A DNA stretch of 64,000 bases, taken from contig DVLE01000001.1 in assembly GCA_018715645.1 (NCBI GenBank), positions 1-64,000 on the forward strand. The letters are read 5' to 3'. The notes beneath the pieces are model-generated. The model did not search any database and was not told the origin of the DNA. It worked only from the letters and a program-made list of their open reading frames with translations. The DNA comes from Candidatus Merdisoma merdipullorum. GTDB taxonomy: Bacteria; Bacillota; Clostridia; Lachnospirales; Lachnospiraceae. Below, in pieces: positions 46,104-56,108 of the stretch. Positions within the stretch are counted from its first letter, which is position 1. Every line of letters starts with the position of its first letter. The translations under genes were made by a program, and so were the position numbers.

Positions 46104-47621
46104 TCAGTCAAGCTGCGACGCATTTTGGTACAGTTCAGACTCTGTAAACAGTCCGTCTGCATTCAGCTTCCAGATGTTCATACTGCATCTGCCGCTGCCG
46201 GAGATCTCAATCACCGTATTTTCATAGACAGGCTCAATAATTCTGGTACAGCAGTCCTTTTCATCCACGTAAATGTCCGTAATCATTTTGTCAACAAAGA
46301 TATGGATGTGATGTACGCCATCTTCCGTTTCATGAACCGGAAATACCACATCAGCGGCCCGCAGCTTTCCATTTTCAAAGCATACCGGCATATGGTAATC
46401 GCCGCATACCAGTTCCAGTCCGTTCCCATCTTGTCCTTCTATCGTCATCTCGATCTCAAAGGTTCCGCCGCTTATCTCCTGTACTTTTCTTGGCTCCTCT
46501 GTCAATTCACAGTCGACACTGTATTTTTCTCCCCTTAAAGTTTCAAGCTCCGGCGCAGGCCGCTGCATCAGAATATTCTTCTCCTCATCCAGGTCCAGGA
46601 TTCTTGGCAGGGACAGGCAACATTGCCAGCCAACGGAATCTTTAAAGGTATCTACAATCGAGCCCCACATGATCTTGCGTCCGTTATCCTCAGTCAGAAT
46701 ATTCGTGGCGTAAAACTGATTGCTGAAGTCATAATAATCATGAGCTTCTACTGTAAATGTGCAGTTTTCCAGATCCGCCTGCCCTACAAAATACTCCACT
46801 TCTTTATGAGGTGAAATGAAAATCACCCATTTATCCTTAAACTTTGCAATATTAGGGCATTCGATACTGGGAGTTTTCACATCCTTGTACTCAAACAAAA
46901 TACCTTTAAATTTCCATTCTGTATAATCATCGTTCATAGCTTCATACAACGAAATGGCCGGATAGCCATGTTCATCCTTCGGAAGCCTCGTTCCCCCCAG
47001 AATCATATACGTCTTCCCGTTTTCCTCCAGAATGAACGGATCTCTCCACTCTCCCAGCCTCGTATCTCCATTCGCTGAATACGTCAGAACGGGGTTATTC
47101 TCATAAGGCGTCCAGTGTATCATGTCCTCGTCTCCGATTGCCGCCCATTGATCTGCTGTATCCTCCGGTCGCCTGTCCGGTCCCACCGCTGTATAGAAAG
47201 CCATAGGAACACCCTTTTTATTGATTCTCGTACAGCCAAACCAGATAAAATGCTCCCCCTTGTCTATATCGGGATAAATAGCAATGGGAAGATGCTCCCA
47301 GTGGATCAGATCCTTGCTCCTGGCATGTCCCCAGACTCCGACGCCGCCTGTCCAGTCTTCGCTGTCCGGATCCCAGATACGCTCGGCTGTCTTATAGACC
47401 ATTCCGGCACGCTGCGCATAGCTGTTGGGATTCCAGCAATAGAACATATGATAATAGCCATTATGCCAGATGCCGCCGTTCGGATCATCCATCCACTGAC
47501 CGGGGGCGCGGAAATGGTACATCGGCCGTTTCAGATCCTTCTCAGCCAGCTTTGATGCCGCTTTGATGTCTTTATACGCATTCGCCAGCAATTGTTTTAA
47601 TTGTTCAGGTGTCTCTCTCAT
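46104..47621 (-). CDS. glycoside hydrolase family 32 enzyme
   Basis: GQWMDDPNGGIWHNGYYHMFYCWNP, EWRDPFI, SIECPNI: the three GH32 acidic motifs. GGAGG before ATG 47621. Confidence 0.9.
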   Translation of the reverse strand: MRETPEQLKQLLANAYKDIKAASKLAEKDLKRPMYHFRAPGQWMDDPNGGIWHNGYYHMFYCWNPNSYAQRAGMVYKTAERIWDPDSEDWTGGVGVWGHARSKDLIHWEHLPIAIYPDIDKGEHFIWFGCTRINKKGVPMAFYTAVGPDRRPEDTADQWAAIGDEDMIHWTPYENNPVLTYSANGDTRLGEWRDPFILEENGKTYMILGGTRLPKDEHGYPAISLYEAMNDDYTEWKFKGILFEYKDVKTPSIECPNIAKFKDKWVIFISPHKEVEYFVGQADLENCTFTVEAHDYYDFSNQFYATNILTEDNGRKIMWGSIVDTFKDSVGWQCCLSLPRILDLDEEKNILMQRPAPELETLRGEKYSVDCELTEEPRKVQEISGGTFEIEMTIEGQDGNGLELVCGDYHMPVCFENGKLRAADVVFPVHETEDGVHHIHIFVDKMITDIYVDEKDCCTRIIEPVYENTVIEISGSGRCSMNIWKLNADGLFTESELYQNASQLD

Positions 47622-47643
47622 AGTAAGTTCCTCCAAATATTAT

Positions 47644-48474
47644 TTATTTCATACCAGTCAGCGCCACACCTTCTACAAACAAATCCTGCAGACAAAGGAA
47701 CACTATCAGGACGGGGATGATGCTTACCATAACCGTACACATCAAGACCGGCCAGTTTGTAGAAAAAGCACCTTGCATATTATAAATGCCTAATGTTATC
47801 GTCATCATTCTGTCATCTGTCAGATAAATCAACGGTCTCAAAAAGTCATTCCAGGAACCGACCAGCGAAAAGATGCCAAGGGTTGTCAGCGCCGGCTTTG
47901 CCAGCGGCACATACATTCTTGTAAATACTCCCCAGGGACTGCATCCATCTATTTTTGCTGCCTCACCCATCTCTGAGGGCAACGACTGGAAGGATTGCCG
48001 CATCAAAAATGCTCCAAAAGGCGTTACTGCAACCGGAAGAATCAAAGACCAAAGTGTATTGATCAAATTCATCTCTCTTAAAAGCATAAAAGTGGGAACC
48101 AGCAGCACATGATACGGCACCATCATAGAGAAAAGAAACAACATAAAAATCTTATCTCTTCCCCGAAATTTCAGATACGAAAAAGCGAAGCCTGCCATTG
48201 CGCTGGTAATGAGCTGCAAAACTACAGTTGCAGCCGCTACAAGAGCCGTATTTTTAAACATATTCAGGAAGTCAAAACGATCGGAAATTCGTAAATAATT
48301 CTCCCAAAGAATTTCTTTTCCAAATAAAGTCGGAGGATACACAAAGGCCTCATTGGTTGCCTTCAGTGATGTAGTAAAGGCCCAAATTAACGGCACCAAC
48401 ATGATAATCGCTCCAATTCCCAGAACAACATAGGATACAGTCAGGGAAATCCTTCTTTTTGATTTCTGATTCAT
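47644..48474 (-). CDS. carbohydrate ABC transporter permease (MalG-type)
   Basis: EMGEAAKIDGCSPWGVFTRMYVPLAKPAL EAA loop. Confidence 0.93.
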   Translation of the reverse strand: MNQKSKRRISLTVSYVVLGIGAIIMLVPLIWAFTTSLKATNEAFVYPPTLFGKEILWENYLRISDRFDFLNMFKNTALVAAATVVLQLITSAMAGFAFSYLKFRGRDKIFMLFLFSMMVPYHVLLVPTFMLLREMNLINTLWSLILPVAVTPFGAFLMRQSFQSLPSEMGEAAKIDGCSPWGVFTRMYVPLAKPALTTLGIFSLVGSWNDFLRPLIYLTDDRMMTITLGIYNMQGAFSTNWPVLMCTVMVSIIPVLIVFLCLQDLFVEGVALTGMK

Positions 48475-48488
48475 GTTCTCTCCTCCTT

Positions 48489-49370
48489 CTAATCTATGGA
48501 AAACCTACTATTTGCCCGGAACTGTACGGCCGTAATAATAATGATGAAGATTGCCAGCAGCCATCCAAGCGCGCAGGCATAGCCCATATCATAGAATTTG
48601 AATGCGCACTGATAAATATAATGAACCAATACAGAGGAAGAACGCGCAGGTCCTCCGCTTGTCATAACTACAATGGTGTCAAATACCTGGAAAGAGCTCG
48701 AAATCGTCATAATAGTTACAAACAGTGTCGTCGGCTTCAGCAGAGGCCAGGTGATTTTCGTAAACTTCGTCCACATATTAACGCCATCCAGGGCTGCAGC
48801 CTCATAATACATACTCGGTACATTCTGAAGTCCCGCCAGAAAAAGCATCATATTGTAGCCAAGGGTTTTCCAAATATTCGCCACAATGACGGCTATCAGC
48901 GCCCAAGGCTTGCTGGTCAGCCAGCTTGGTCCTGTGATTCCAATCTGCTCCAGAAAATAATTTACAATACCAAACTCTGCGTTGAACATCCACTGCCAGA
49001 TAATACCCGTCGCCACCATGGAGATCATCGTGGGAACAAAATACACTGCTCTGAAAAAACGAACTCCCTTAAGCTTTTGATTCAATGCACAAGCAAGAAA
49101 TACAGGGACTATAATTAATACGGGAACACTGCAAAGCGTAAATATAATCGTATTTTTTAATACCGTCCTTGCCGTATCATCTGTAAACGCAGTAATATAA
49201 TTATTCAGGCCAACATATTGATAATCCTCTCTCATCGCGTAATCCGTAAAACTCAGGCGAAAGGACTCTATCATCGGATACGCAATAAAGACCAGAAACC
49301 CTATCATAACCGGCAAAAGGAATACAAACCCCCACCAGCCGTCGCCTGAGAAAAATTTACGTCTTTTCAT
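48489..49370 (-). CDS. carbohydrate ABC transporter permease (MalF-type)
   Basis: FLLPVMIGFLVFIAYPMIESFRLSFTDY; YYEAAALDGVNMWTKFTKITWPLLKP. GGAGG before ATG 49370. Confidence 0.93.
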   Translation of the reverse strand: MKRRKFFSGDGWWGFVFLLPVMIGFLVFIAYPMIESFRLSFTDYAMREDYQYVGLNNYITAFTDDTARTVLKNTIIFTLCSVPVLIIVPVFLACALNQKLKGVRFFRAVYFVPTMISMVATGIIWQWMFNAEFGIVNYFLEQIGITGPSWLTSKPWALIAVIVANIWKTLGYNMMLFLAGLQNVPSMYYEAAALDGVNMWTKFTKITWPLLKPTTLFVTIMTISSSFQVFDTIVVMTSGGPARSSSVLVHYIYQCAFKFYDMGYACALGWLLAIFIIIITAVQFRANSRFSID

Positions 49371-49462
49371 CGCACCCTCCATAATCATCATCCCTCTCTT
49401 GGCGGAATATGTCCCAAAAGCCTTTCCTGTCTTTTGGGACATTCCCCCTTAAAATTTAGTCA

Positions 49463-50884
49463 TCAGCTTCCGTAAACTTCACTCAGGAGACTATTTACTT
49501 CCTCCTGCATACTGCTTAAGGATTCCTCCAAATCTGCATCGTTATAGAAATAATCTTCCAAATAATACTGAGTTACGTCATAAACCTGCTCGGTATTTAC
49601 CATGTGATCAAACCAACGGCAGTCAGCCTCTGTAAATCTCCACAACAGATCATCCCAATGTTCCGGATAGATGTCACCGTCCATATACTCATAAACAGCT
49701 TCATCGTACGCAGACAGCTTATTAGGCATCCAGAGACCGGCCTCGTACAGCGGAACTCCAAAATCGTCTGAAGTCAGATATTTCAGGAACTCTGTAGCCT
49801 CATCATAATGCTCTGTATTTGCCCAGACATAATAAAGATTTGCAGAACATATCGGACTGTAATCATAATCATCTGTGATCATCGGCGGCAGGCAGACGTC
49901 ATAATTCACATCATAAGTAGCCAGCTCACACAGAGAATAGGAACCAATATAGATAGATGCCACCTGCTCATTCGCAAACTGCTGGATCGCGGACAGATTC
50001 GTAGAAACACCGATTACATTCGGATCCGGCGCCACACCGTATTCCGTACGCAGAGACTTAATCTTGGAAAGTACCTCTATCGTTGGTTCTGAGGTCATTC
50101 CTACCGCCTCGGTAAAATCATCGTTGAACCAGTTGGCCCCTGCGCTTGTGAGCATTTCCAGTGTAGAATACAGGGACATGGCCTCCTCAAAATTTGTGGT
50201 TCCATAGACCGTCACTTCACCGTTCTCATCATACTGAGTTACGTTCTGCATGATTTCCACAAATTCCTCCCAGGTCCACATTTCCTCCTCTGTAAGAGGC
50301 ATGCTGTCCTGTGAATATCCGGCTGCTTCAAACATATCCACGTTGTAGAAGAACATTGTTCCCACATCACATACATCAATGCCATAAATATGGCTTTCGC
50401 CGTTCTGATCCGTGTACATCATCTTTTGCTGTGAAGCGGGAATAAAGTCATCCCAGTTATACTCTGTCTGAACCAGTTCCGTCAGATCACAAAGCTGTCC
50501 GTCCAGAATAAAATCGATCTGATATTCCGGATTCAGCCAGAATACATCCGGGGCCTCTCCGGCAGCCATAAGAGTCCGAAGTCTGCCGTGGTACTCGCTC
50601 CAGGGAACCGTACTTTTTACCACCGTATTCCCTGAGGCCGCCTCATAATTGGCGATTCCATTGTCGATGGGTTCCGTCTCCGCTTCTGATGCCTCCCACA
50701 GCATCAGTCCGAGCTCCACCGGTCCTTCATCTCCTGATGTCTCCGCAGCATCAGAATCCGTGTCGGACGCCGCTTCCGTTTCCTCACTCTCTGCGGCGTC
50801 TTCTCCGCCACCGCTGCCGCAGCCGCCAAGCAAGGTCATAACCATGCTTAGACAAAGGACTGCTGCCAGTAGTTTCTTTTTCAT
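49463..50884 (-). CDS. extracellular solute-binding lipoprotein (carbohydrate ABC transporter)
   Basis: Lipobox LLGGCGSG; AAGEAPDVFWLNPEY; WTWEEFVEIMQNVT. Confidence 0.92.
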   Translation of the reverse strand: MKKKLLAAVLCLSMVMTLLGGCGSGGGEDAAESEETEAASDTDSDAAETSGDEGPVELGLMLWEASEAETEPIDNGIANYEAASGNTVVKSTVPWSEYHGRLRTLMAAGEAPDVFWLNPEYQIDFILDGQLCDLTELVQTEYNWDDFIPASQQKMMYTDQNGESHIYGIDVCDVGTMFFYNVDMFEAAGYSQDSMPLTEEEMWTWEEFVEIMQNVTQYDENGEVTVYGTTNFEEAMSLYSTLEMLTSAGANWFNDDFTEAVGMTSEPTIEVLSKIKSLRTEYGVAPDPNVIGVSTNLSAIQQFANEQVASIYIGSYSLCELATYDVNYDVCLPPMITDDYDYSPICSANLYYVWANTEHYDEATEFLKYLTSDDFGVPLYEAGLWMPNKLSAYDEAVYEYMDGDIYPEHWDDLLWRFTEADCRWFDHMVNTEQVYDVTQYYLEDYFYNDADLEESLSSMQEEVNSLLSEVYGS

Positions 50885-50943
50885 CCTAAAACCTCCTTAC
50901 ATTTTTTATTGTAACAATTTCTGTGTTACCATACCCCTCACCG

Positions 50944-52170
50944 CTACCAGGCATCGCCGCCGCTCTCTATGAATCCGTTCAATATGAACGAGGCTGCTCC
51001 TATAGCGCAAAGATGTTTTCCCAGGCTTGCCAGTTCCAAAGTAAACGCACTGTTTGGCAAAAATCGTTTTTCTTTTTCCAGCTTATCCCGCAGCTCCTGC
51101 ATGAAAACCTGGGAATTTCTCATAATTTTCCCTTCCACAATGACCATCTGAGGATTAAACATACAAACCATATTCATAATAGCCATTCCTATATAATCTG
51201 CCGCTCTTTTCATGATTGAGACCCCCAGCTGATCTCCATTTTCAGTAGCATCAATAAGTGTGTAAAGATTAATCCAGTCCAGATGTCCGTACACCATATC
51301 CAGAATCTGTGTTACCTGACCTCCCTTTAGTCCTGCAGCCACAGCTCTGGCCTCTCGTTCTATGGCTCTCGGTGTCGCTACTGTATTCAGGCATCCCCGC
51401 CTTCCACATTCACATAAAGCACCGTTTTTCTCTACGGTCATGTGGCCTGCTTCTCCTGCCGAAAATCCTGTTCCATAAAACAGATTTCCGTTCAATACCA
51501 GAGCTGCATCTACATTGTAGCTGACATTGACGCAGATAAAATTTTCGATTCCACATGCAATCCCTACCAGCTTTTCTCCCATAGCCATAGCCCTTGTATC
51601 ATTATCTACCACTACCGGAAGCCCAAAACGCTCCCAAATCGGCGTCGTTACATTGATGTCCTTCCATCCAAAAGCCGGCATCTGTCTGACCGCACCTTTA
51701 TGGGTATCTACCATCCCCTCGATTCCAATTCCAATTCCCAGAATCATCTCCCCGCTTATTCCGGAAGACTGCAAAAGGGATTCTATCAGAACAATCACAT
51801 ACTGAATAACCTGCTTAGCACTGTAATTTTTCCCCACGTCCCGTATCTGATCACAGATCACATTCGCTGCCATGTCCATAAGCACTACATCAATCCGGCT
51901 GCTGTTTATGTCAACGCCAATGATATAATGTGACCGATAATTAAACTTAAGAAGCTTCGGGGGCTTACCTCCTGTGGACACTCCGCTTCCTGCGTCCAGA
52001 ATCAAATCCTTCGCAATAAACTCGTCCACCAGCTTCATAACGGTCGGCAGAGACAGATTCGTCTGCTGTGCAAGCTCCACTCTTGAAATCTGAGCCGTAT
52101 TTCGCACAATCTCCAATATATTTCTCTTATTAATACTGTTTACTACAGACTTATCCGCCTTCATCTCCAT
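50944..52170 (-). CDS. ROK-family transcriptional regulator (NagC/XylR-like)
   Basis: NKRNILEIVRNTAQISRVELAQQTNLSLPTVMKLVDEF; CECGRRGCLNTVA. Confidence 0.92.
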   Translation of the reverse strand: MEMKADKSVVNSINKRNILEIVRNTAQISRVELAQQTNLSLPTVMKLVDEFIAKDLILDAGSGVSTGGKPPKLLKFNYRSHYIIGVDINSSRIDVVLMDMAANVICDQIRDVGKNYSAKQVIQYVIVLIESLLQSSGISGEMILGIGIGIEGMVDTHKGAVRQMPAFGWKDINVTTPIWERFGLPVVVDNDTRAMAMGEKLVGIACGIENFICVNVSYNVDAALVLNGNLFYGTGFSAGEAGHMTVEKNGALCECGRRGCLNTVATPRAIEREARAVAAGLKGGQVTQILDMVYGHLDWINLYTLIDATENGDQLGVSIMKRAADYIGMAIMNMVCMFNPQMVIVEGKIMRNSQVFMQELRDKLEKEKRFLPNSAFTLELASLGKHLCAIGAASFILNGFIESGGDAW

Positions 52171-52173
52171 ATC

Positions 52174-53859
52174 TCACTTTATATTTTCAAGCTCCGCCCT
52201 TATCGTTTCTTCGTGTCGGCACAGATTCAGATATTTTCGATATAGCAAATCGTACCGTTCTTTATTCTGCGGATCCGGCATATATGTTTTTTCTATGCTT
52301 TCCGACATGTGGCCGCTGGCCGACAGGACATCCGGATAGATTCCTGCTGCTACCGCCGCATAAATAGCCGCTCCTGTGGCACAGCACTGTTCTGCCCTTG
52401 AAACCATGATCGGACGCTTTACCACATCCGCCAGCATTTGCATCATGTACGCTGATTTTTTTGCGACTCCTCCCACCGCTATGATATTGTCTATCTTCAG
52501 CCCTCTCGTCACCATTGCTTCCAGAATTCGCTTTGCGCCGAATACTGTCGCTGCGGCCAGAGCAGCATAGATCTGCGGAGCTGTCGAGCCCAGCGTCAAA
52601 CCGCTGATCATACCCTTCACTGAATCATTTGCCATCGGATACCTTCTTCCGTTAAACCACTCCAGTGCAATAATGTCCGGATCGGGTTGCTCCTCCAGAT
52701 TAATCTGCTCCAATCTGGCAATCACTTCTTTATAGTACTTCTTTTCTATATTCTCCTTTTCCGGTTCTGGTATATCCACAAGTTCTTTCAAAAAATCCTT
52801 TACCGGCCACATCATAATACGCCTGTACCAGGAAAAGACATCTCCAAAAGCTGCCTGCCCTGACTCAATCCCTACGTATCCTGGAATAATCGAGTTCTCT
52901 GCCTGTCCACAGATGTCCTGTACATCCTTTCCCCGCAAAATATCCCTTTCCTCTACCAGCATGTCTACTGTAGAGGTTCCAATTACCTTCACAAGGGTCC
53001 TCGGCTTAATCCCTGCCCCTACCGCTCCAGCGTGAGCATCAAAGGAACCGCTCCCAATAATCACATCTGTATGCAGTCCCAGGCGTTCCGCCCATTTTTC
53101 CGTAATCGTTCCAATATTTGTCCCAGCCGTTACCGGAGCTTTATAGGTATCCGCTATCTGAAGGAAATAAGAATCCACTTGCTCCAAAACATTTCTGGAA
53201 GGTAATCCGCCAAAATCACTGTGCCATAAGGCCTTATGTCCGGCTCCACACGCATTTCTTACCAATTCCCTCGGTGCAGTCTTACCAGTTAAAACAGCTG
53301 GAATCCAGTCGCTGTGTTCCACCCAGCTCGCCGCCGCCTCACATACTTTCGGAGCAGTGCGCTTTGCATGGAGAATTTTGGCCCACCACCATTCGGAAGA
53401 ATATTTTCCCTGAAATCTCGTGTAATCTTCCTGCTCAAAGCTGGAGAATATCTTATTGACTTCTTCCGCCTCCTCAATCGCCGAATGATCTTTCCACATA
53501 TAAAACATTGCGTCTGGATTGTTACAAAACTCATCCTTCAGCGCCAGAGGCGTTCCCTTCTCATCTACGGGAGCAGGTGTAGAGCCCGTGGTATCCACTG
53601 CAATTGCCTTCACACCGGCTGCAGCTTCCAGACCTGCTTCCTGCAGAGCCCTTTTTACGCAGTTCTCAAAGGCTTCCAGATAATCTAAGGGGTGTTGCCG
53701 AAATATAGATCTTCTAGAATCGCTGTATTTTCCCTCCATCCAGCGCACGTATTCGCACATCCCCTGCCCAACCGTCTCTCCTGTTTCCGTATCCATGATA
53801 ATTGCGCGAGCAGAATCGCTCCCAAAGTCCACGCCGATTACGAATTTTTTCCTGGTCAT
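52174..53859 (-). CDS. araB: ribulokinase-like FGGY kinase
   Basis: VDFGSDSARAIIMDTETGE; VDTTGSTPAPVDEKG; GHKALWHSDFGGLP; VKVIGTSTVDML. Confidence 0.85.
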   Translation of the reverse strand: MTRKKFVIGVDFGSDSARAIIMDTETGETVGQGMCEYVRWMEGKYSDSRRSIFRQHPLDYLEAFENCVKRALQEAGLEAAAGVKAIAVDTTGSTPAPVDEKGTPLALKDEFCNNPDAMFYMWKDHSAIEEAEEVNKIFSSFEQEDYTRFQGKYSSEWWWAKILHAKRTAPKVCEAAASWVEHSDWIPAVLTGKTAPRELVRNACGAGHKALWHSDFGGLPSRNVLEQVDSYFLQIADTYKAPVTAGTNIGTITEKWAERLGLHTDVIIGSGSFDAHAGAVGAGIKPRTLVKVIGTSTVDMLVEERDILRGKDVQDICGQAENSIIPGYVGIESGQAAFGDVFSWYRRIMMWPVKDFLKELVDIPEPEKENIEKKYYKEVIARLEQINLEEQPDPDIIALEWFNGRRYPMANDSVKGMISGLTLGSTAPQIYAALAAATVFGAKRILEAMVTRGLKIDNIIAVGGVAKKSAYMMQMLADVVKRPIMVSRAEQCCATGAAIYAAVAAGIYPDVLSASGHMSESIEKTYMPDPQNKERYDLLYRKYLNLCRHEETIRAELENIK

Positions 53860-53894
53860 CCCGTTCCCCCATCATTTCTTGTGTATGTCAACTT

Positions 53895-53948
53895 ACTTAG
53901 TTCACTTAACTTAGTTCCAAGTATAGGTGAATTAACTGATAATGTCAA
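53895..53948 (-). promoter_or_regulatory. Promoter and direct-repeat operator upstream of the araB-ROK-ABC-GH32 genes
   Basis: Minus strand TTGACA (53943-53948), 17 nt, TATACT (53920-53925); AACTAAGT twice with 14-bp period (plus strand ACTTAGTT 53895-53902, 53909-53916). Confidence 0.7.
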
Positions 53949-54244
53949 TTATTTTCAGAAAATTATGTACAATTGCACAAATTTATTCATCATCACTATT
54001 CCTTTTTCACAAAAAACGCGACCATGTTCTTGAATTTTTTTCCTTTTTCTTTCATTTTTTTCTTTTTCTTTCGTCAAAAAATAAAAAAATGCAATATTCT
54101 TTCGTGGTTTTGACGAAATATTGTGAAACTGACGGAAACGAATCCTCCAAAACCAGAGGAACCAACATGGTTTTTCTCTCAGAATACTGTTACGATACCC
54201 TTGTCATTAAGGACACAAAAACCGAAATAAGGAGGTTCATTTTC

Positions 54245-55348
54245 ATGGCAAGTGTTTCTTTACAAAATGTTAAAAAAGTATATCCGAATGGTTTTGAAGC
54301 CGTAAAAAATTTCTCTCTGGATGTGGAAGATAAGGAATTTGTGATTTTTGTCGGACCATCGGGATGTGGAAAATCAACAACTCTGCGTATGATCGCTGGT
54401 TTGGAAGAAATTACAGAGGGAGACCTGATTATAGATGGAAAACGGATGAATGATATGGCGCCCAAAGACAGAGATATTGCCATGGTCTTTCAAAACTACG
54501 CCCTATACCCTCATATGACAGTCCGGGAAAATATGGCGTTTGCATTAAAACTGCGCAAAACTCCGAAAGATGAAATTGAACGGCTGGTAAACGAAACAGC
54601 CAAAATTCTTGACCTGGAAAGTCTTCTGGATCGCAAACCAAAGCAGCTGTCTGGCGGGCAGCGCCAGCGCGTGGCGATGGGACGGGCAATTGTCCGCAAT
54701 CCCAAGGTCTTTCTAATGGATGAGCCTCTTTCCAATCTGGATGCAAAGTTGCGCGTCCAAATGCGTATTGAAATAGCCAAGCTCCATGAACGTCTGGGCG
54801 CTACGATTATCTACGTCACCCACGATCAAACAGAAGCTATGACGCTGGGTACCAGAATTGTCGTCATGAAAGACGGAATTATTCAGCAGGTAGATACCCC
54901 GCAAAACCTGTACAACAATCCTGCAAATCTTTTTGTGGCAGGCTTTATCGGTTCTCCTCAAATGAATTTCTTTGATGCCGAATGCAAGATCTCAGGAGAC
55001 GACGCTTTCTTGATGCTTGCCGGTTATGCACTTCCTCTTCCTCACGATAAAAGTATCGCTCTGAAAAACGGAGGTTACGATGGAAAAACAATTGTAATGG
55101 GAATCCGTCCTGAGAATATATCTGATGCCCGCCAGCACGATACAGACAGCGTCATTGCGGCTCCCGTCAAGGTATATGAACTTCTGGGCGCTGAAGTCTA
55201 TCTGTACGCTGAGCTGGAAGGCGCGAACATGACATCCCGCGTAAAATCCGAGACAACTGCCAAGACAGGAGATACTGTAGACTTTTACTTTGATGTGAAC
55301 AAAATTCATCTCTTTGATAAAGACACAGAAAGAGTTATTATGAATTAG
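54245..55348 (+). CDS. multi-sugar ABC transporter ATP-binding protein (UgpC/MsmK-like)
   Basis: MASVSLQNVKKVYPNGFEAVKNFSLDVEDKEFVIFVGPSGCGKSTTLRMIAGLEEITEGDLIIDGKRMND; LSGGQRQRVAMGRAIVRNPKVFLMDEPLSNLDAKLR. ATG 54245 preferred over 53942. Confidence 0.93.
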   Translation: MASVSLQNVKKVYPNGFEAVKNFSLDVEDKEFVIFVGPSGCGKSTTLRMIAGLEEITEGDLIIDGKRMNDMAPKDRDIAMVFQNYALYPHMTVRENMAFALKLRKTPKDEIERLVNETAKILDLESLLDRKPKQLSGGQRQRVAMGRAIVRNPKVFLMDEPLSNLDAKLRVQMRIEIAKLHERLGATIIYVTHDQTEAMTLGTRIVVMKDGIIQQVDTPQNLYNNPANLFVAGFIGSPQMNFFDAECKISGDDAFLMLAGYALPLPHDKSIALKNGGYDGKTIVMGIRPENISDARQHDTDSVIAAPVKVYELLGAEVYLYAELEGANMTSRVKSETTAKTGDTVDFYFDVNKIHLFDKDTERVIMN

Positions 55349-55446
55349 TCTTTCTCTCCAAAAGACGTCTCAAAACGCTAACTTCATATAGAAGACGTAA
55401 TTTAATCACAACATGAAAATACGGCTTGATAAGCGTTGCGAAGACA

Positions 55447-55487
55447 AAAGACACCGCGAAAAGTATTTACCTTTTCGCGGTGTCTTT
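55447..55487. terminator. Strong hairpin between ugpC-like and uracil-DNA glycosylase genes
   Basis: AAAGACACCGCGAAAAG / CTTTTCGCGGTGTCTTT. Confidence 0.75.
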
Positions 55488-55500
55488 GCGCACATTATTC

Positions 55501-56055
55501 TTAATCGGTACAGAGAGAAAGCTTCTCCCTAATCGCCGCAAAATCCTGCTTGCCTATCTCCATTTTTGAAGGATCCCGCAGCAAAGCTGAAGGATGATAA
55601 GTCGCCGTCAGAAAGCAGTTTTTTCGCTCTACCCAGGTTCCATGCTGCCTTGTGATACGGTAATCCGGGGCGATCAGTCTCTGTGCCGCCACCCTCCCCA
55701 GGCATACGATGATCCGCGGCTTCATCAGATACGTCTCATACTTCAGATGAGGCATACACGCTTCCTTTTCCTCCTCCAGAGGATCTCTGTTTCCCGGCGG
55801 ATGGCATTTCAGAATATTTGTGATATAAATCTCCTCCCGCCGAAGTTCCACCGAAGCCAGAAGCTCGTCCAGTATCTTTCCAGCCGGCCCCACAAACGGG
55901 ACTCCCGCCAAATCTTCCTGGCCTCCCGGCGCCTCCGCCACCAGCATCAGTTTTCCTTTATGGTCTCCCCTTCCCATGACCGGATGCCTCCTGGTCCGGC
56001 AGAGAGGGCAGGCCGTGCAGGCGTTTACATGCTGCTCGATTTCTTCCCAAGTCAT
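55501..56055 (-). CDS. uracil-DNA glycosylase (type 4/5-like)
   Basis: MLVAEAPGGQEDLAGVPFVGPAGKILDELL; YITNILKCHPPGNRDP; ATYHPSALLRDP. GGAGG before ATG 56055. Confidence 0.9.
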   Translation of the reverse strand: MTWEEIEQHVNACTACPLCRTRRHPVMGRGDHKGKLMLVAEAPGGQEDLAGVPFVGPAGKILDELLASVELRREEIYITNILKCHPPGNRDPLEEEKEACMPHLKYETYLMKPRIIVCLGRVAAQRLIAPDYRITRQHGTWVERKNCFLTATYHPSALLRDPSKMEIGKQDFAAIREKLSLCTD

Positions 56056-56108
56056 GAAATACCTCCATATTTTCTGTTCATACACCACAATAGTACCCCT
56101 GTACGTTT

